64,000 nucleotides of DNA, taken from positions 23,849,553 through 23,913,552 of the forward strand of contig CM036199.1 in NCBI GenBank assembly GCA_020631735.1, read 5' to 3'. The notes beneath the pieces were generated by a model. It saw only the letters and a list, made by a program, of their open reading frames with translations. It ran no database searches and was not told the DNA's origin. The first letter of the stretch is position 1, and the number at the start of each line of letters is the position of its first letter. This document shows, piece by piece, positions 1 through 11,710 of the stretch. The position numbers and the translations under genes are program-made. Source of the stretch: Saccharum officinarum. Its lineage: Eukaryota; Streptophyta; Magnoliopsida; Poales; Poaceae.

Positions 1-3000
1 GACCTATCTTGGTACACGTGAGGATAATATAAACTCCTGCTCTAGGCTGTATTGGCGTGTGCCATGGTGACTAGCAGCCTCTGGAATAGCACCACTAATC
101 CTATTGATTCTCTCAGCTTCACGACGATGATGGGTCACTTCATTGTCCTTCCTTGCCCTCGGAGCAACATCTTGACGACACCTCAGCATTTGCAGCCTCA
201 TCTCCACGTCCTTCATGGTAGGCCTCTCCTCCCTTGTTAGACTCAGGCATTCCTCTGCCAGATGAGCCATGCTCAGAATCGCTTCTTTACTTTCTTCCCC
301 TATAATCTCAATGTCAACTGCCTCTTCAAGTGGCCTTCTCTCCATATCCCAAAAGAAATAGCTTGATAAATTTAACTTATCACCACCTTCATTTTCAATG
401 ATTGGTTTTTTCCTTGTCAATAATTCAAGAAGTATGACACCAAAACTGTAAACATCACTCTTCTCATTCAGTTGGCCGGTGTGGAAGTATTCTGGATCCA
501 AATACCCAAAAGTGCCCTGCACGGCAGTGATCAAATGCGTCTGGTCAATTGGGATAGACCTCGATGCACCAAAATCCGATACCTTTGCTGTGTAGCTATC
601 ATTCATAAGTATGTTCATGCACTTAACATCTCTGTGAAGAATTGACACTGAAGCTGCTGAGTGTAGATATGCAAGTGCACTGGCAACTTCAGCGGCAATC
701 CTTAGGCGTTCCTCCCAAGGCAATGGTAGCAAGATATCGTGCTCACAGTGCAAGAGATCATACAATGTGCCATTGGAGATGAACTCATAGACAAGCAGAG
801 GGACCTCAGTCTCGAGGCAACATCCATGGAGCTTCACTACGTTCCGGTGGTTGATTTGCGAGAGTATGGCCACCTCATTGATAAACTGCTCAATCTCAGT
901 GGTTTCTACAAGTTTTGATCTCTTGATTGCCACCACGCGCTGGTCAGTCAATATGCCTTTGTAAACCATGCCATGGGCACCACGGCCGACCACACGGGCA
1001 TGGTCAAAGTTATTGGTCGCCTTCTCTAGCTCGTCAAGAGAGAATATCTTTGTGCCATCACTAGCATTATGGTCTAAAGAGATCAGTTGTTCTAGGAGAA
1101 TGCCTTTGTTCTTGACAAAATACATCTTTCTAAGCCGTTTCTGAATGCTTCTCTGCCACCTCCGTGTAAGAATAGCAAGAACTATGGTAAGAAACAGAAT
1201 GACACCGACACTGCTTAGTATAACACCTGCATTGGGTGAACGGTGGTTTTAATTCCTTACATACGGAATCAAATTCTCCAAACTATGCAGTTCTACAATT
1301 TGCCACACAATCAAAGTTGCGTACAAAAGAGATAGGAGCTAATTGTCTAGCTTGGTGAGGGTATTACCAATTATTAGGATGGTACCAGGGCCACAACTGT
1401 TGCCTTGCTCCGAAAACTTCAGCCCTAATCGACAAGAACATCGGTATCCTCTTAAGGTGTTGTGGCAGACACCGGCCGAAGGGCACGGGCTGTATTTACA
1501 TTCATCAATATCTGCAGTAAGACGAGAGAAGCCAAAAATGATAAGCATTTAGTTTCAAATTGTAAATTGTTTTGGCTTTTCTATGTAAACAAAACATATA
1601 GAACAGAGGGAGTACAAAGTTTAGAGACTAAATATTGCACAAATATATTGTAGTTTTGGCACAGAATTATTTACCATGGCATCCATCTGGAAGATAAGGG
1701 TTGCCTTCGTACCCTTTGGAGCAGTTGCACAGGTACCCTGGCCCGTTGCGAGATTCCACGCACTCGCCATTGGTGCTGAGGCAGGCGTAAGTGCCTGTCT
1801 CGTTCCGTTTGGCGACATCACACGACATCCCCCTACTGATTCTGTTTCTGTCTATCACCCAGTCAAGCACCACGGGTGCTTGTCCCATGTTTGTGTCGTT
1901 GAACTTGGTCGTGGTGATGTATAATGTGCTGAAGTTGAACGCCTCCGCCTCCATCAGCACGGCGTAGCTACATCGGCTGAACCTCCAGATTTGGTTTGTG
2001 TTGAAACGGCTGTCGAAGCCGACTTCGTAATAGTCCATCGCCCTGGGTATCGCTGTCTGGCAGCAGCCCTGGCCGGAGCAGGAACCATCTACCAAGTCTG
2101 ACACATTGCCGCACGTCGAGACGCAGCCACTCTGATAGCCTGTGCCGCTGTTGTCTTTGATGTAGGCAAGGGTGTTGCATCCGATGACAGTGAACTTGTT
2201 GTGGACGTCAGAGAACCGATAGGGACTAGAACTTCCGTTGATACCAAATAGATTATCATCCATGAGACCGGAAGAGTTGTGGCAGGATGTTGAGATCATG
2301 TTCATCATCCGGATCGTGCCATGAATCAAGGAAATGTTGAGCAGCTCAAATGTACCACCACTGATGAATGCTTGTAGACGCCATCCTGAACATCCAGGCA
2401 GCTGACGTTGAAAGATATTGATAGCGAGCAGTTATCACCTATGCCGAACGGGTAATGGATGTCCACGCCTCCACACTGCCTTTGGCATTGAGGGCTAGGA
2501 ACCGGAACAGCAGGGGCGTCCTGTGCCGCCAACAGAAGCAGAAGACAAAACAAGCCAAGCTGTACAGGCCGCACTTCCATACTCCTTGGCCGGATATATA
2601 ACTAGAAAGTAGAATAGAAACCATGATATTGCAAACGGTCAGCTAAATCGGTGAACTATAAACTTCTGTTTTGTGAAGTTTCAAAAAAAAATCTGTTCTG
2701 TGCACTTCTAGAAAATCCCAACCCATGCGCTGTGGAAAGAACCAAAACATAACTGAAGTGTTCTTTTGTGTTATGATGTATACCCAAATAATATCTTGAT
2801 TCTTAAAGTCAAAGATACGAATTCCCTTGATCCGAGGAAGGTTAGAGTATCTCCGAGAGTATCCAAAATTTTTTTCCTAAAAACCATTAAGTTTCCCAAG
2901 TCGCTAAAAAAAGTATTGGAGCATCGAAAAAGAGTTTATCCAGCAGTTTCCAAAAAATCACTCCTAAACAAAAAATATCAAAAAACCTTGTCCCACACGA

Positions 3001-3586
3001 AACTTTCTTGGCGACGGCGGGTTTCTTTTGCAGGAGAGATAGCGCCCTTTGCCTACGTCGCCTCTCTCCCGAACGCGGCCATGGCCTCACTGCTGCCGCG
3101 TCGTCCAAGTTCGCCTCTCCTCCTCTGAACCCACACCACAACAGCACATGAAACTTCAAAAGTCCACTCTAATACCATACATGAGGAACCAGGTGGTGAC
3201 ATTGCTAGATCTCCATCACAAGAGCATCTCCAACATCACCCCTACTTGAGCCCCCGTAGCTAAAATAGGGGCTCAGGCGCTCAAGCCAAAAAAAAAACTT
3301 GCTCCAGCAGAGCCTCTACTAAAGCCCGAAATTTGGTATGGACACCTAAATCCACCTTCAGACCCCATTCCTAGGGCTCACCCCCTCTCCCCCTCGCCTC
3401 CATCCGACGCGTGGTGGTCTGCTCCCACCACGTGGGTGCTACTCGCCCCTCCCTCGGCGCGGATGCCTACTCCTCCCCTCCCTCCGGTGGCTCCTCCCTC
3501 CATTCTAAGTCCTTCTTCCTCGCGACGGCCAACCTCCTCCCGCGGGCCCTGCCAAGCGCAGGGTCCTCCTGCAAGAACACCCGGCG
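1..3586. repeat. Direct duplicate A of a 3.58-kb WAK-containing segment
   Basis: This stretch matches 20226-23801 in the same orientation at a constant offset of 20225 up to about position 2370. No difference was found in the parts I compared there, including introns. After that the copies differ mainly by 1-3 base insertions and deletions, often in homopolymers (for example 2370, 2548, near 2880, 2965, 3027, 3095, 3335, 3445-3520). The match is cut off on the left by the window edge and on the right by the N gap. The pattern is that of a redundant contig end with uncorrected reads, or else a very recent tandem duplication. See the findings. Confidence 0.95.
4..2580 (-). pseudogene. Wall-associated receptor kinase, frameshifted copy
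   Basis: Same three-exon layout as the intact copy at 20229-22806. Exon 1 (2580-1675) gives signal peptide, GUB_WAK galacturonan-binding domain and first EGF-like part. Exon 2 (1511-1368) gives the calcium-binding EGF repeat starting DIDEC. Exon 3 (1226-4) gives the membrane segment and serine/threonine kinase. Relative to the other copy one G is missing at about 2370, so the exon 1 frame shifts about 70 codons after the ATG and the protein would stop early. The kinase exon still shows the glycine loop GRGAHG, VAIK, HRDVK and DFG. WAKs sit in the plasma membrane, bind pectin in the wall and signal through the inner kinase. Because the defect lies next to a gap in an indel-rich stretch, a sequencing error is as likely as a real mutation. 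Confidence 0.85.
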
Positions 3587-3686
3587 NNNNNNNNNNNNNN
3601 NNNNNNNNNNNNNNNNNNNNNNNNNNNNNNNNNNNNNNNNNNNNNNNNNNNNNNNNNNNNNNNNNNNNNNNNNNNNNNNNNNNNNN
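3587..3686. other. Assembly gap, exactly 100 N
   Basis: One hundred consecutive N bases, the usual fixed size for a scaffold join of unknown length. To its left lies the WAK duplicate; to its right lies the middle of a Copia integrase domain. Both features are cut by it, so order and distance across this point should not be trusted. Confidence 0.99.
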
Positions 3687-4669
3687 TCTTTTTTTATTGG
3701 ATAAATATAGCCAAAACGCGAATAATCATCGGTGAAAGTTATGAATGAATCATAACCGTCCACACTCTTAACAGGAAATGGTCCACAAATATCTGTGTGA
3801 AATATTTCTAAATTCCCTGCACTTCGTTTGGCATCTTTCTTAACTTTCTTAACATACTTACCCTTAATACAATCTACACACTGATCTAATTCTGAGAGTT
3901 GTAATGGCGGAAGAATTTCAGCCTTGACTAATCTATCAATTCTCCCCCTCGAAATGTGGCCTAATCTACAATGCCACAATTTCGAAGAGTCAATCTGATC
4001 TTTTTTACGCTTTCTATTTACATTCGTAGACGAGGAAACTTTCTCATTCTCAACGGATATAGTATTAACATTCTCAGAAACTGATAACAAATAAAGTTTG
4101 TCTTGTCGGACGGCAAGACCAACACACTTATCATTAAAAAATATCTTACATCTGCCATTCCCAAAATGGCAAGACAATCCATCATCATCTAACTTACTAA
4201 CACTAATTAAGTTTTGATGCAAAGAAGGAACATAGAGTACATCAGAAAACCTAAGTACAAAACCATCTAGTAATGCTAAAGTCAAATCGCCAGTGGCTTC
4301 GACGTCGGCTTGTACTCCATTTGCCACCTTAATTGTTCTTTCGCCTCTTTGCAGGGTTCTCCTCGTATGGAATCTCTGTAAAGAATTGGCAACATGAATT
4401 GTTGCACCTAAGTCAATCCACCAAGTAGATTTTGCATAACTAATGTACAAGGATTCATCTATAAATGTAACTAAATCCTCACCATTCTTGTTGAGGTACT
4501 TCAAGAAACTAAGACAATCCTTTTGCATATGACCTGTTTTCTCACAGAACATGCACTGATTTGGTGCTAGCCAGGGCTTCTTGCGGAGTGGGTTCTGTGG
4601 CCTGTTTTGGTCCTGAGCCCCATTATTGTTTTGAGGATTCTGATTCTGAGGGTTCTGAGGGACTTTACC
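3687..4669 (-). pseudogene. Copia gag-protease-integrase fragment
   Basis: One open frame runs from 4669 to the gap. In order it shows an N/Q/P-rich linker, a CCHC knuckle (CxFCEKTGHMQKDC type, near 4555-4515), the aspartic protease motif, the GAG-pre-integrase motif LWHCRLGHISRG (near 3990-3950) with a following CxxC, and the integrase core start with HTDICGPF and FTDDYSRFGYIY. The protease motif reads WIDLGAT, whereas active copies have D-S/T-G-A, so the catalytic triplet appears mutated. An in-frame TAG at 4672-4670 precedes a pyrimidine-rich stretch ending in AG, so the fragment may be a spliced 3' exon or simply a truncated frame. Identity of the domains is strong; function of this copy is unlikely. 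Confidence 0.8.
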
Positions 4670-5100
4670 CTAAGCAAGACGAAAAGAATTTTACAGCGAC
4701 GGCAACGTGGAGAAGGATGGCGCCGCCGTGAGCCCCCTCGCCGGCGGGCGTGCTCGCCCACGGCTGAGCACGCCGTCGTCGAGCGGCTTCACGGGTGGTG
4801 CCTAGCACCCGTGCGCGGCTCAACTAAGCCGGCGGCGACCGAAGGTTCACCGGCCGGATGTCTTCCCGCCGGCGGCGGTTACTGCTCCGGTGAGGTAGGT
4901 TGTTCTTCCCCTCCCTCTTTGATCCGGATATGATTGTTTTCACTGAGTCGCACGGGTTAGGGTTAGGGTTGGGCTCTGAAAAATCCCCATCTTCTCATTT
5001 CTAAGTAGCCGGGACGATGCTCGTGACATGTCGCTCGGCGGCTAACCCTAGATTAGGGTTTCTTATCACTTATCTGATCCCGATCTAATCCACTGTTAGG

Positions 5101-5114
5101 TGGCTCTGATACCA
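5101..5114 (-). other. Primer binding site of the Copia element
   Basis: On the minus strand this reads TGGTATCAGAGCCA, the sequence complementary to the 3' end of initiator tRNA-Met that primes reverse transcription in most plant Copia elements. It lies one base inside the 5' LTR end, the normal position. Confidence 0.9.
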
Positions 5115-5115
5115 T

Positions 5116-5560
5116 TGAATAGATCCCAGTTAGGATCACTAACAGTGTGACTAATCGAGACCATGCTAATTGAAGAGATCAATTTCATCCTTGCATAACA
5201 TGACCTAATATATAATCTAGTGATACATGAAAGTAAAAGAGTTAAGGGGTAAGTAGCGACCATCGGTCTTCGGCGCTGAGGAGCTGGAGTCTGCCATGGC
5301 GGAGAAGGGGACGCAGTGGCGGCGGAGAAGGGCTTCTCGTCACTTGTGCGGTCCCTTTGATCGGAGTAGGGTCTAGGGTTTGTTGGTGGAGAAGAGCGGC
5401 GGTCGAACTTGGTGATTCGTGCCCGGCCTCCCACCTCTATTTATTTACCGCATGTGACAGGGGCCCTCCAACCATAGGTGGGTTGGGCTCCCCAATCAAG
5501 GAGCGAATCAAGGTCCCTAGTGGGCCGTTAGGTCCAATAGGAGGAGATCAAACTCTAACA
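5116..5560 (-). repeat. 5' LTR of the Copia element (445 bp)
   Basis: On the minus strand the LTR starts TGTTAGAGTTTG at 5560 and ends CTATTCA at 5116, giving the canonical TG...CA ends, followed by one base and the primer binding site. A TATA-like run (TAAATAAATAG on the minus strand) lies near 5440. The partner LTR is missing, so the target duplication cannot be checked. Confidence 0.8.
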
Positions 5561-6142
5561 ATTTATAATAGCATGGTTCAAATTAACCCTAGGATCAAAG
5601 AGTCGAGCGAAGAAAACGGGAGAGCTCCCTTGCAGTTGGATTTGCCGTAACCACAGGAATCCTTCGAGTGGGATTCGAGCACTCCTCGCCAGCCAGGAAA
5701 GGGCCAAAATATTTAGCTCGTTTTTAGTGCAATATACTATATAGTGGCCCGTAAACTCAGCAGTTAGCATCTCATTTTTATTTTTTGAGATATTTACCTA
5801 TATGGCCCTGAAAAAAATGCATCTTCTTTATATGGCTCTTTTTCTTTTGAACTTACTTGTATGGCCCCAAAACGAATTTTTCTTCCTTATATGGTCTTCC
5901 ATCCGTTTTTGACACAGTGTCAAGTCAAGAGTAAAATGACTATTTTACCCCCTGGTGAAAAAATGTAGAGTTTTATTTGTTTGCGGTACATTTGGAGTAA
6001 TATTACGCAAACACATAATCAAATACACAAATACATTGCATTAAAATGAGATTATTGAATTCATAAAAAATTGCACAAATGCATTGCAATTGACCACAAC
6101 GTCCCCTGCATGCACCGATGGATCATGGATGATGCGCACATG

Positions 6143-6734
6143 CAATCTCCAAGAGTTTGCCAAATTCTACTTGGCAAATCTTGTGATTTGGCAACTCCCA
6201 AAATAATATAGGAAGTAAAAAAAGAGCATATCTCCTGGTGTTTGGCATTTTTAACTCGCCAAAATAAAAAAGGTCATCGGCCGGTCGTTTTTCTGCACGA
6301 ACCCTCGTTCCAGGCGTCGTAGCTTCATATCACCAGCACCAGGAGACAAAGCCACAAGCACATGGTTCAGCAGCGATCTTCATGGTCATATCAGAAATAG
6401 TACTGCATAATATAAATAAAAGGTTCTCTGAATAAAAAAACAAATGTTTACTGATTCATCAAATGAAATGACAAGAACTAAATTTAATTTGCCAGCAGCT
6501 ACCGTCTAGCACTAGTACTACCAGCATCCTTTAATGTCCAATCAGAAGCAGCATCGCCGCCGCAGATAGAATGCCAAGCCGTATGCGCGCGTGCATATAT
6601 GCGCGTGGGAGAGGATATTCGCCGAGTCTCTATTTTTGCCAAGTTAGGATGCCAAGTTGTTGGGGAATATTTTTTCATGTGTTGCTAAAAATTTATGGAT
6701 GCTAAGTAAATTTGCCAAGCTTTTGGAGATGATC
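6143..6734. mobile_element. MITE with CATCTCCAA-type ends
   Basis: The left end reads CAATCTCCAAGAGTTTGCC and the right end, on the other strand, reads ATCATCTCCAAAAGCTTGGC. The internal sequence repeats TTGGCAAAT-like words near both ends. No coding capacity. Superfamily not assigned. Confidence 0.5.
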
Positions 6735-6819
6735 TAAAACTCGATCTAATTAACTGCATGCAGACCCGTACGTGCAGCCAGTTGGTGCTTGACTTGACTA
6801 GCAACTACCGATAGATTGA

Positions 6820-7048
6820 GGCCCGTTTAGTTTGGGTGTTAAAGTTTAACAAACGTTGTAGCACTTTCGTCTTATTTGACAAAAAGTTTTCAATCTTGGA
6901 CTAATTAGGCTGAATAGATTCGTCTCGTAAATTACTCCTAATCTGTGCCGATATGCATACAATTAGTCTACATTTAGTACTCCACGCATTTGAGAGAACA
7001 TTGATATGATGAGAGTTAAACTTTAACTCCTTCAAACCAAACGGGGCC
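6820..7048. mobile_element. 229-bp MITE with GGCCC(C)GTTTGGTTT ends
   Basis: Left end GGCCCGTTTAGTTTGGG, right end on the other strand GGCCCCGTTTGGTTTG, flanked on both sides by TGA (6817-6819 and 7049-7051). The interior has the words ATTAGGCTGAATAGATTCG and CTACATTTAGTACT that also occur in the elements at 8219, 52308 and 59217. A 3-bp duplication fits the PIF/Harbinger type. Confidence 0.75.
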
Positions 7049-7051
7049 TGA

Positions 7052-8218
7052 GATGGAGTGCAATGCAACTGGCCTGATCGCTTGCCTGCAGCTGGAAGGT
7101 CAAGGTGGAGGCGTTGCAGACCGTGCTGGAACTGCACAGAGCCGATGTAGTACGTCCCCGGAGACGAGTGGCGAATAGAGAGCAACCTAGAGGGAGGTGC
7201 ACATGCCATATAGGGTGTATAGCCATGTGTTTTAGGAAGTGCATATATGATGAAATTTTAACCAATTCTATTGCTTTTATAATTTTTAGGGGTGCCTTTA
7301 CACCCCCTCCTTGTAGTGTAGCTTCGCCCCGGACAGCATCATCATCACCGCGCACGCCAGTGGACCCGCACGCTGCCTTCCTCGCCGTCATCAGAGGCTG
7401 CATGCAATGACATTCGATTGTTTAGAGATGATCAGAGTCAGCACGTCAGGGCATGCACGGAGGCAGCAGTGGGGCAGAGCTCGAGCCCTCCTACCGCTAC
7501 CGGGCCAGTGGAACCCCTGAAGCCTCTCTTGAATTTTCAGCCGTAGATGCATAAGGTAGGAGGGGCTGAGATTTGCTGGAAGTAGAAGACGTCCTCTTTT
7601 GCTAATTGGACCAACAATTCTATAGACACAGAGGATTATCTAAAGGCCCACGGCCCAACCAGTGAAAGAAACCCTATTTCAACTTCCCAATCCAGAATCC
7701 ATCGTGTCCATCCACCGTCCCCAACCCATTGGCGGCGGCTTCACGCATCATGCGTGGGCGCGGCTCCTACGACTACGGCGACGCGCTACACCGGCGGCGG
7801 TAGGCAAGTGGGGAGCAGTCGAGCGGGCAGCTAGGCGCGGCGGGCGGGCAGGCGCTGGCGGCTAGAGGGCAGGCTGCACGCTGCAGGCGCAGTGTTGTGC
7901 CAGGGCGCGCCGCCGTCTGAGGGGGCTCCAGGCATCCATATCCATGCGAGAAGATGACTTTTTTCTGTGAAACTGAGTATGTGATTGATGATTGTCTGAT
8001 TGTCATGAACTCATGATAGATTTTAATTTTCAGTTTTCTAGTATATTGATGATAGACTGTATTTTGTAATTTTCATCGTTCATCGATGTTTCAAGTGATG
8101 GGTCATAGTGTGGTTACGTTGCTGTAGCGCTATTGTTCAACCCTCCTAAAATTTTTGTGGCTTTGTCCCTGCGTCAGGGATATTATGCATCCAGGCTACT
8201 CCTATGCAGCAACAACTA
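7052..8218. other. Stretch without a recognisable gene
   Basis: Interior of the 5785-9134 element. It has several short open frames in GC-rich sequence (7105-7410, 7662-7865) with no start context, splice pattern or domain that I recognise. I see no gene here. Confidence 0.5.
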
Positions 8219-8421
8219 GGTTTAGATCCCAAAGTTTGCCACCAATTTTACTATGCAAAAAGAAGATTCACATCACATCAAAATGTCAGCACATGCATGA
8301 AGTACTAAATGTAGATGAAATCAAAAACTGATTGCATAATTTTATTGTACTTTGCGAGACGAATGTTTTGAACCTAATTAGTCAATATTTAGATAATTTT
8401 TACCGAATACAAACGAGGCCC
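8219..8421. mobile_element. Partial GTTTAGTT-type MITE
   Basis: Shares with the 6820-7048 and 52308 elements the words TGCATGAAGTACTAAATGTAG, TTTTGCGAGACGAAT-like and CCTAATTAG, and ends with the inverted end AACGAGGCCC. The left end reads only TTTAGATCCC, so the outermost bases are lost. Confidence 0.5.
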
Positions 8422-9135
8422 TAGCGCGGCGAGGCAAGGCACCGCGACGAGGACAAGCGAACGGTCGGCGTCGGCAAGGTCAACGTACGTTCGCCACTGG
8501 CGGCGGCGGCCTCACCCCAGCGTCCAACACCACGAGCCCCTCGCGTGCTGCACTAGATGGGCCGGCCAGCCATGGGAGTGGGCCGGGCGGAGGTGGATCC
8601 GGCGGATCCGGGGCCAGAGATCCCGGCGGCGGTGCCCTCCCCCATTCTCTTTTTTTTTTCTTTCACCAGCTCGGTCTGGGAAAAAAATTGTATGCGACCG
8701 TGCCGCACAGGACTTTTCGTGTGGCATGCTACATCTGGGTGTATGGCATGCTGGCCCCACCAGAAGTTGGTTAGTTGTCACTAGCCACGATTAGAAATTA
8801 TCGCAGTTAGTTTCCCTTAGATCGGACTTGTGGTGCCCATCCGGAGCATGCCGCACGGCGTGCACGATACGGCACTGTCGCATACAATTTTCTTCGCGAT
8901 TTTTGCCCGCTCGGTCTCGGCTCGGTCAGATGCGGTACAAGCAGAAAGAGCAGAAGGGTAATTTAGACATTTCGCGTATCTACAAGTAGGGAAATTAACA
9001 TAATACTTTAACAGAGTTGACGGAAGGCTAGGGAAGAAAGATGATTTCGTTTTGATGCCATACATGTAAGTTCAAAAGAAAAAGAGCCATGAAAGAAAGA
9101 TGCATTTTTAGGGTCATACAGATAAATATCTCAAT

Positions 9136-9327
9136 GGTTAATTTACTTTCCTCAACAACTATGGTCATCTGATTTTTCCTAACTTTTAAAACCATTTGTT
9201 TTTACACCTTAAGTGGTTATTGGTGGGGACGGAGTTTCCGATCTTCCATTAGGTGGAGATAATTATCGATTTGGTTGCAGAGCGACACACCGATCCGACT
9301 TCACATCACAAGACCCGAACCATGCCA
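9136..9327. repeat. 192-bp dispersed direct repeat, copy 1
   Basis: About 90 percent identical by eye to 36300-36491 in the same orientation. Both begin GGTTAATTTACTTTC and end near GACCCGAACC. It starts two bases outside the long-TIR element at 5785-9134. The nature of the repeat is unknown; it has no open frame of note. Confidence 0.8.
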
Positions 9328-9438
9328 GGCTTTCTTGTATACGCTAATCAACTTCAACTAGCCAAAAAAAGCGCAGAGGTCAATCAAAACAATTTTGACA
9401 CATACACCATGACATTTTCACACCAGTTGTTTCTGTAA

Positions 9439-10131
9439 GGCCAGTTTCAGTGTTTTTATAAACAGTTTCCAAGAGTGCCACGTCATCTTTACATGTTTGG
9501 TTAGAGGAATGAAACAACCTCTCTCGTTGCACAGTTTCATCTCGCGGATTCATAGGCTAGACAAAGCTTTAAATTATTGCAAGTCATAGTGATCTGATGT
9601 TCCTATGATTACGTGGCCACGTTTGGCCAAACGTAACACAGGAATGTACAAGCGGTAGGACGTTTCACACTCTGAATGGCAGTCTAATGCTCACAGGCCA
9701 AGCGCTCCAATTTGGCCAAAGAGCAACCAGACTATCTAGTGTTTGGAACTATAGAACGCTAGCATCATGCGGTAAGAAAGAAGATAAACTATGCATATGC
9801 TGGGACAAAACAAAAGAACATGTCAGAATAGGAGATGGTAGACGCACGTATGGCTAGTCTGAAAGTGTTGCCGAAGAGCAGGAAGATGGCAGGGAGTAGG
9901 AGAGCCACAAGCCGCACAACAGATCGGAAAAAAGGACGTTGATGAAACGAGGATGGCTCAACACAAGTTTCACACAGTTTCCTACGTGTTGGAAACGCTG
10001 CACACTAGTTTCATCTCTACGAAACTCTAATCATCTCTCTTTATAAATATAGTGCAAATTATCATATTTACTAAGCTAGCACCTCATTTAATGCCGATAA
10101 AACTCTAATAAAACCACCGTTAAGACTGGCC
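9439..10131. mobile_element. Tourist-like (PIF/Harbinger) element, 693 bp
   Basis: Left end GGCCAGTTTCAGTG and right end on the other strand GGCCAGTCTTAACG, flanked by TAA on both sides (9436-9438 and 10132-10134). GGCCAGT ends with a TAA target duplication are typical of Tourist-like MITEs. The centre (about 9590-9960) has no open frame of note. Confidence 0.75.
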
Positions 10132-10573
10132 TAAAAGACCCATATGAGAAGTTGATGCTTCTTGAAAATCATGACGATATCTGAGTATCTGACTTCGAGA
10201 AACTCAGATCGATTACCAAGATTTAATCACTCATCACTGTGTCAAGTACCTCGGTACTCTAGTCGCAGCCGCCGCCGCCGCCGTCGCCGCCGCAAAGAAC
10301 GTCGCAGGTGCCGAGTATGACTATGGTGGCCGCTGCATCAACCTACTGGCATCATTAGCCGGGTCAGGTGATTCAGGTCAGGCCCAAAAAAAACTCGGTG
10401 TTTTTGGCCTGCACCTGAATCGACCCGACCCAACCCGAGCATTAGGTTGACAATCGTGGCCCGAGCCCACCCATCACTTGGTCCGATGTCCCGCGGGTTG
10501 GCCCGCTAGCCCGACGACACATCAGTACATCACATTTCACATATCCGTCCGCTGCGCCGCTGCTCCCTTCTTT

Positions 10574-10692
10574 GGCCCCGTTCGGCTGAAATTATAAGCC
10601 GGCTGAAAAATACTATTGGCTGATTTTTTGTGAGAGAAAAATATTGTTCTGGCTGAAAAAACAAGCCAAATAAGACGGATTATAAGTCAGAT
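10574..10692. mobile_element. 119-bp foldback MITE
   Basis: Begins GGCCCCGTTCGGCTGAAAT and ends, on the other strand, GGCCCTCTTCATCTGAC. The interior reads GGCTGATTTTTTGTGAG and AAATATTGTTCTGGCTG, words typical of a very common grass MITE. No gene content. Confidence 0.6.
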
Positions 10693-11710
10693 GAAGAGGG
10701 CCTTTATCGCACTCGCACATTGCTCTGCCCTCCGCAACGTCTCCTTGCTCTGCGCCGCCACCACCGTCGGGTGGTCGTTCCTCTGCGGCGACCGTTTGGT
10801 TGTCCGAACCGCCGTCCGTGTGAGGGAGCAGGAGGACAGGACGACATGTGCTACTGCCTGCTGCTTGCGAGTTGCGATGGCTGAGCCGTTGAGGTGCGCT
10901 TTGCGCTATCTCCTGCCGTACTGCCGTACTGCTAGAGGAATGGAAGGGCCGGGAGTTAGAGGCAAAGGTCGGAGGCGATGAGCAGCTGCTGCTTCTGCTT
11001 GGTGTTTCCTGAAGAGCGGCGGCCACGAACAGAAGAGGATGAGGAGGTGCTAGGTCAGATCTCAGACCGTCAGAGAGTGGAGGGAGCCTATTTAACTAAG
11101 GTAAGGCAATCCAAATGAGGTGTCCTAATTATAAACTAGTGATCTGGTTTTAAGCACTAAGATTTAACATTTGGTAGCCAGAGCTAGGCTAGTTCAAGTG
11201 ACCCTGATTAAGTTTGCTAAGCTTTGGGTGGACCTAAATTAAGATCTAATTAGTGCTACTCCAAGTCTCTGGTATGTCTAAGTTTTGGCTTAAGGCATAA
11301 CCGTTGGCTTTTGATTGTGTTTATGTACTAATTGTTCATGTTTTAGTCTAATTGTGCCACTGTTTAGCCCTAATACCCAGATTAGTAACTAAGTCAATTA
11401 GCTTTGGGCCTAATCCACATCGTGTTAGTCAAATTAAGGCTAATTATGCCAGTGTTAGCCAAGGTTAATTGCCAGTTCCTTTTAATTGACTCGGATTAGA
11501 CATGACTACACCTAATGAGGGACTAGGGTTTCAGTTTAAGCATGTAGAAGGAGGGGAAAAGGCTAATTGCAAACCGTAAGATCAAATTCCCTAAATTTCG
11601 AGAACCTTGGGTCTCGAATTTCTTTTTCCCCCAAAATTTACGAACCCTAAGTCAAATTCCCAAATATGTGAATCCTAACCCTAAGTGAAAGGCAGTGGGT
11701 ACTCACCTAT
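10693..11710. other. Stretch without a recognisable gene
   Basis: Short open frames on both strands at 10613-11026 lack a start in good context and resemble no family I know. From 11040 the sequence is AT-rich with repeated TTAGTCTAATT- and CTAATT-like words. I see nothing functional. Confidence 0.4.

Larger units (their letters stand above)
3687..5560 (-). mobile_element. Copia LTR retrotransposon, 5' part
   Basis: Minus-strand element reading leftward: 5' LTR (5560-5116), tRNA-Met-type primer binding site (5114-5101), about 430 bp of leader, then the end of gag with a zinc knuckle, protease, GAG-pre-integrase and the start of the integrase core, where the N gap cuts it. Gene order protease-integrase is that of the Copia superfamily (Ty1/copia). 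The reverse transcriptase, RNase H and 3' LTR would lie beyond the gap and are not in the window. The large N-terminal gag domain usual in Copia elements is not seen between primer site and zinc knuckle, so the copy is probably internally deleted. Confidence 0.85.
5785..9134. mobile_element. Old long-TIR DNA element with nested MITEs
   Basis: The two ends are inverted repeats of each other. The left arm (about 5785-5960) begins TTGAGATATTTACC and contains ATGGCTCTTTTTCTTTTG; the right arm (about 9134-8940 on the minus strand) begins TTGAGATATTTATC and contains the same run. Similarity is good for about 90 bp and weaker beyond. Long diverged arms suggest a Mutator-type non-autonomous element, but no clear 9-bp target duplication could be seen. 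Inside are MITEs at 6143-6734, 6820-7048 and 8219-8421 and no believable gene. Confidence 0.6.

Noticed and set aside
1676..1924. Plus-strand frame opposite WAK exon 1
   Set aside because: A shadow of the cysteine-rich minus-strand coding exon; the same frame exists in the duplicate at 21901-22149.
4955..4975. Telomere-like GGGTTAGGGTTAGGG
   Set aside because: Only about two and a half units inside a Copia leader; CCCTAA words are frequent in plant leaders, so it is no sign of a telomere.
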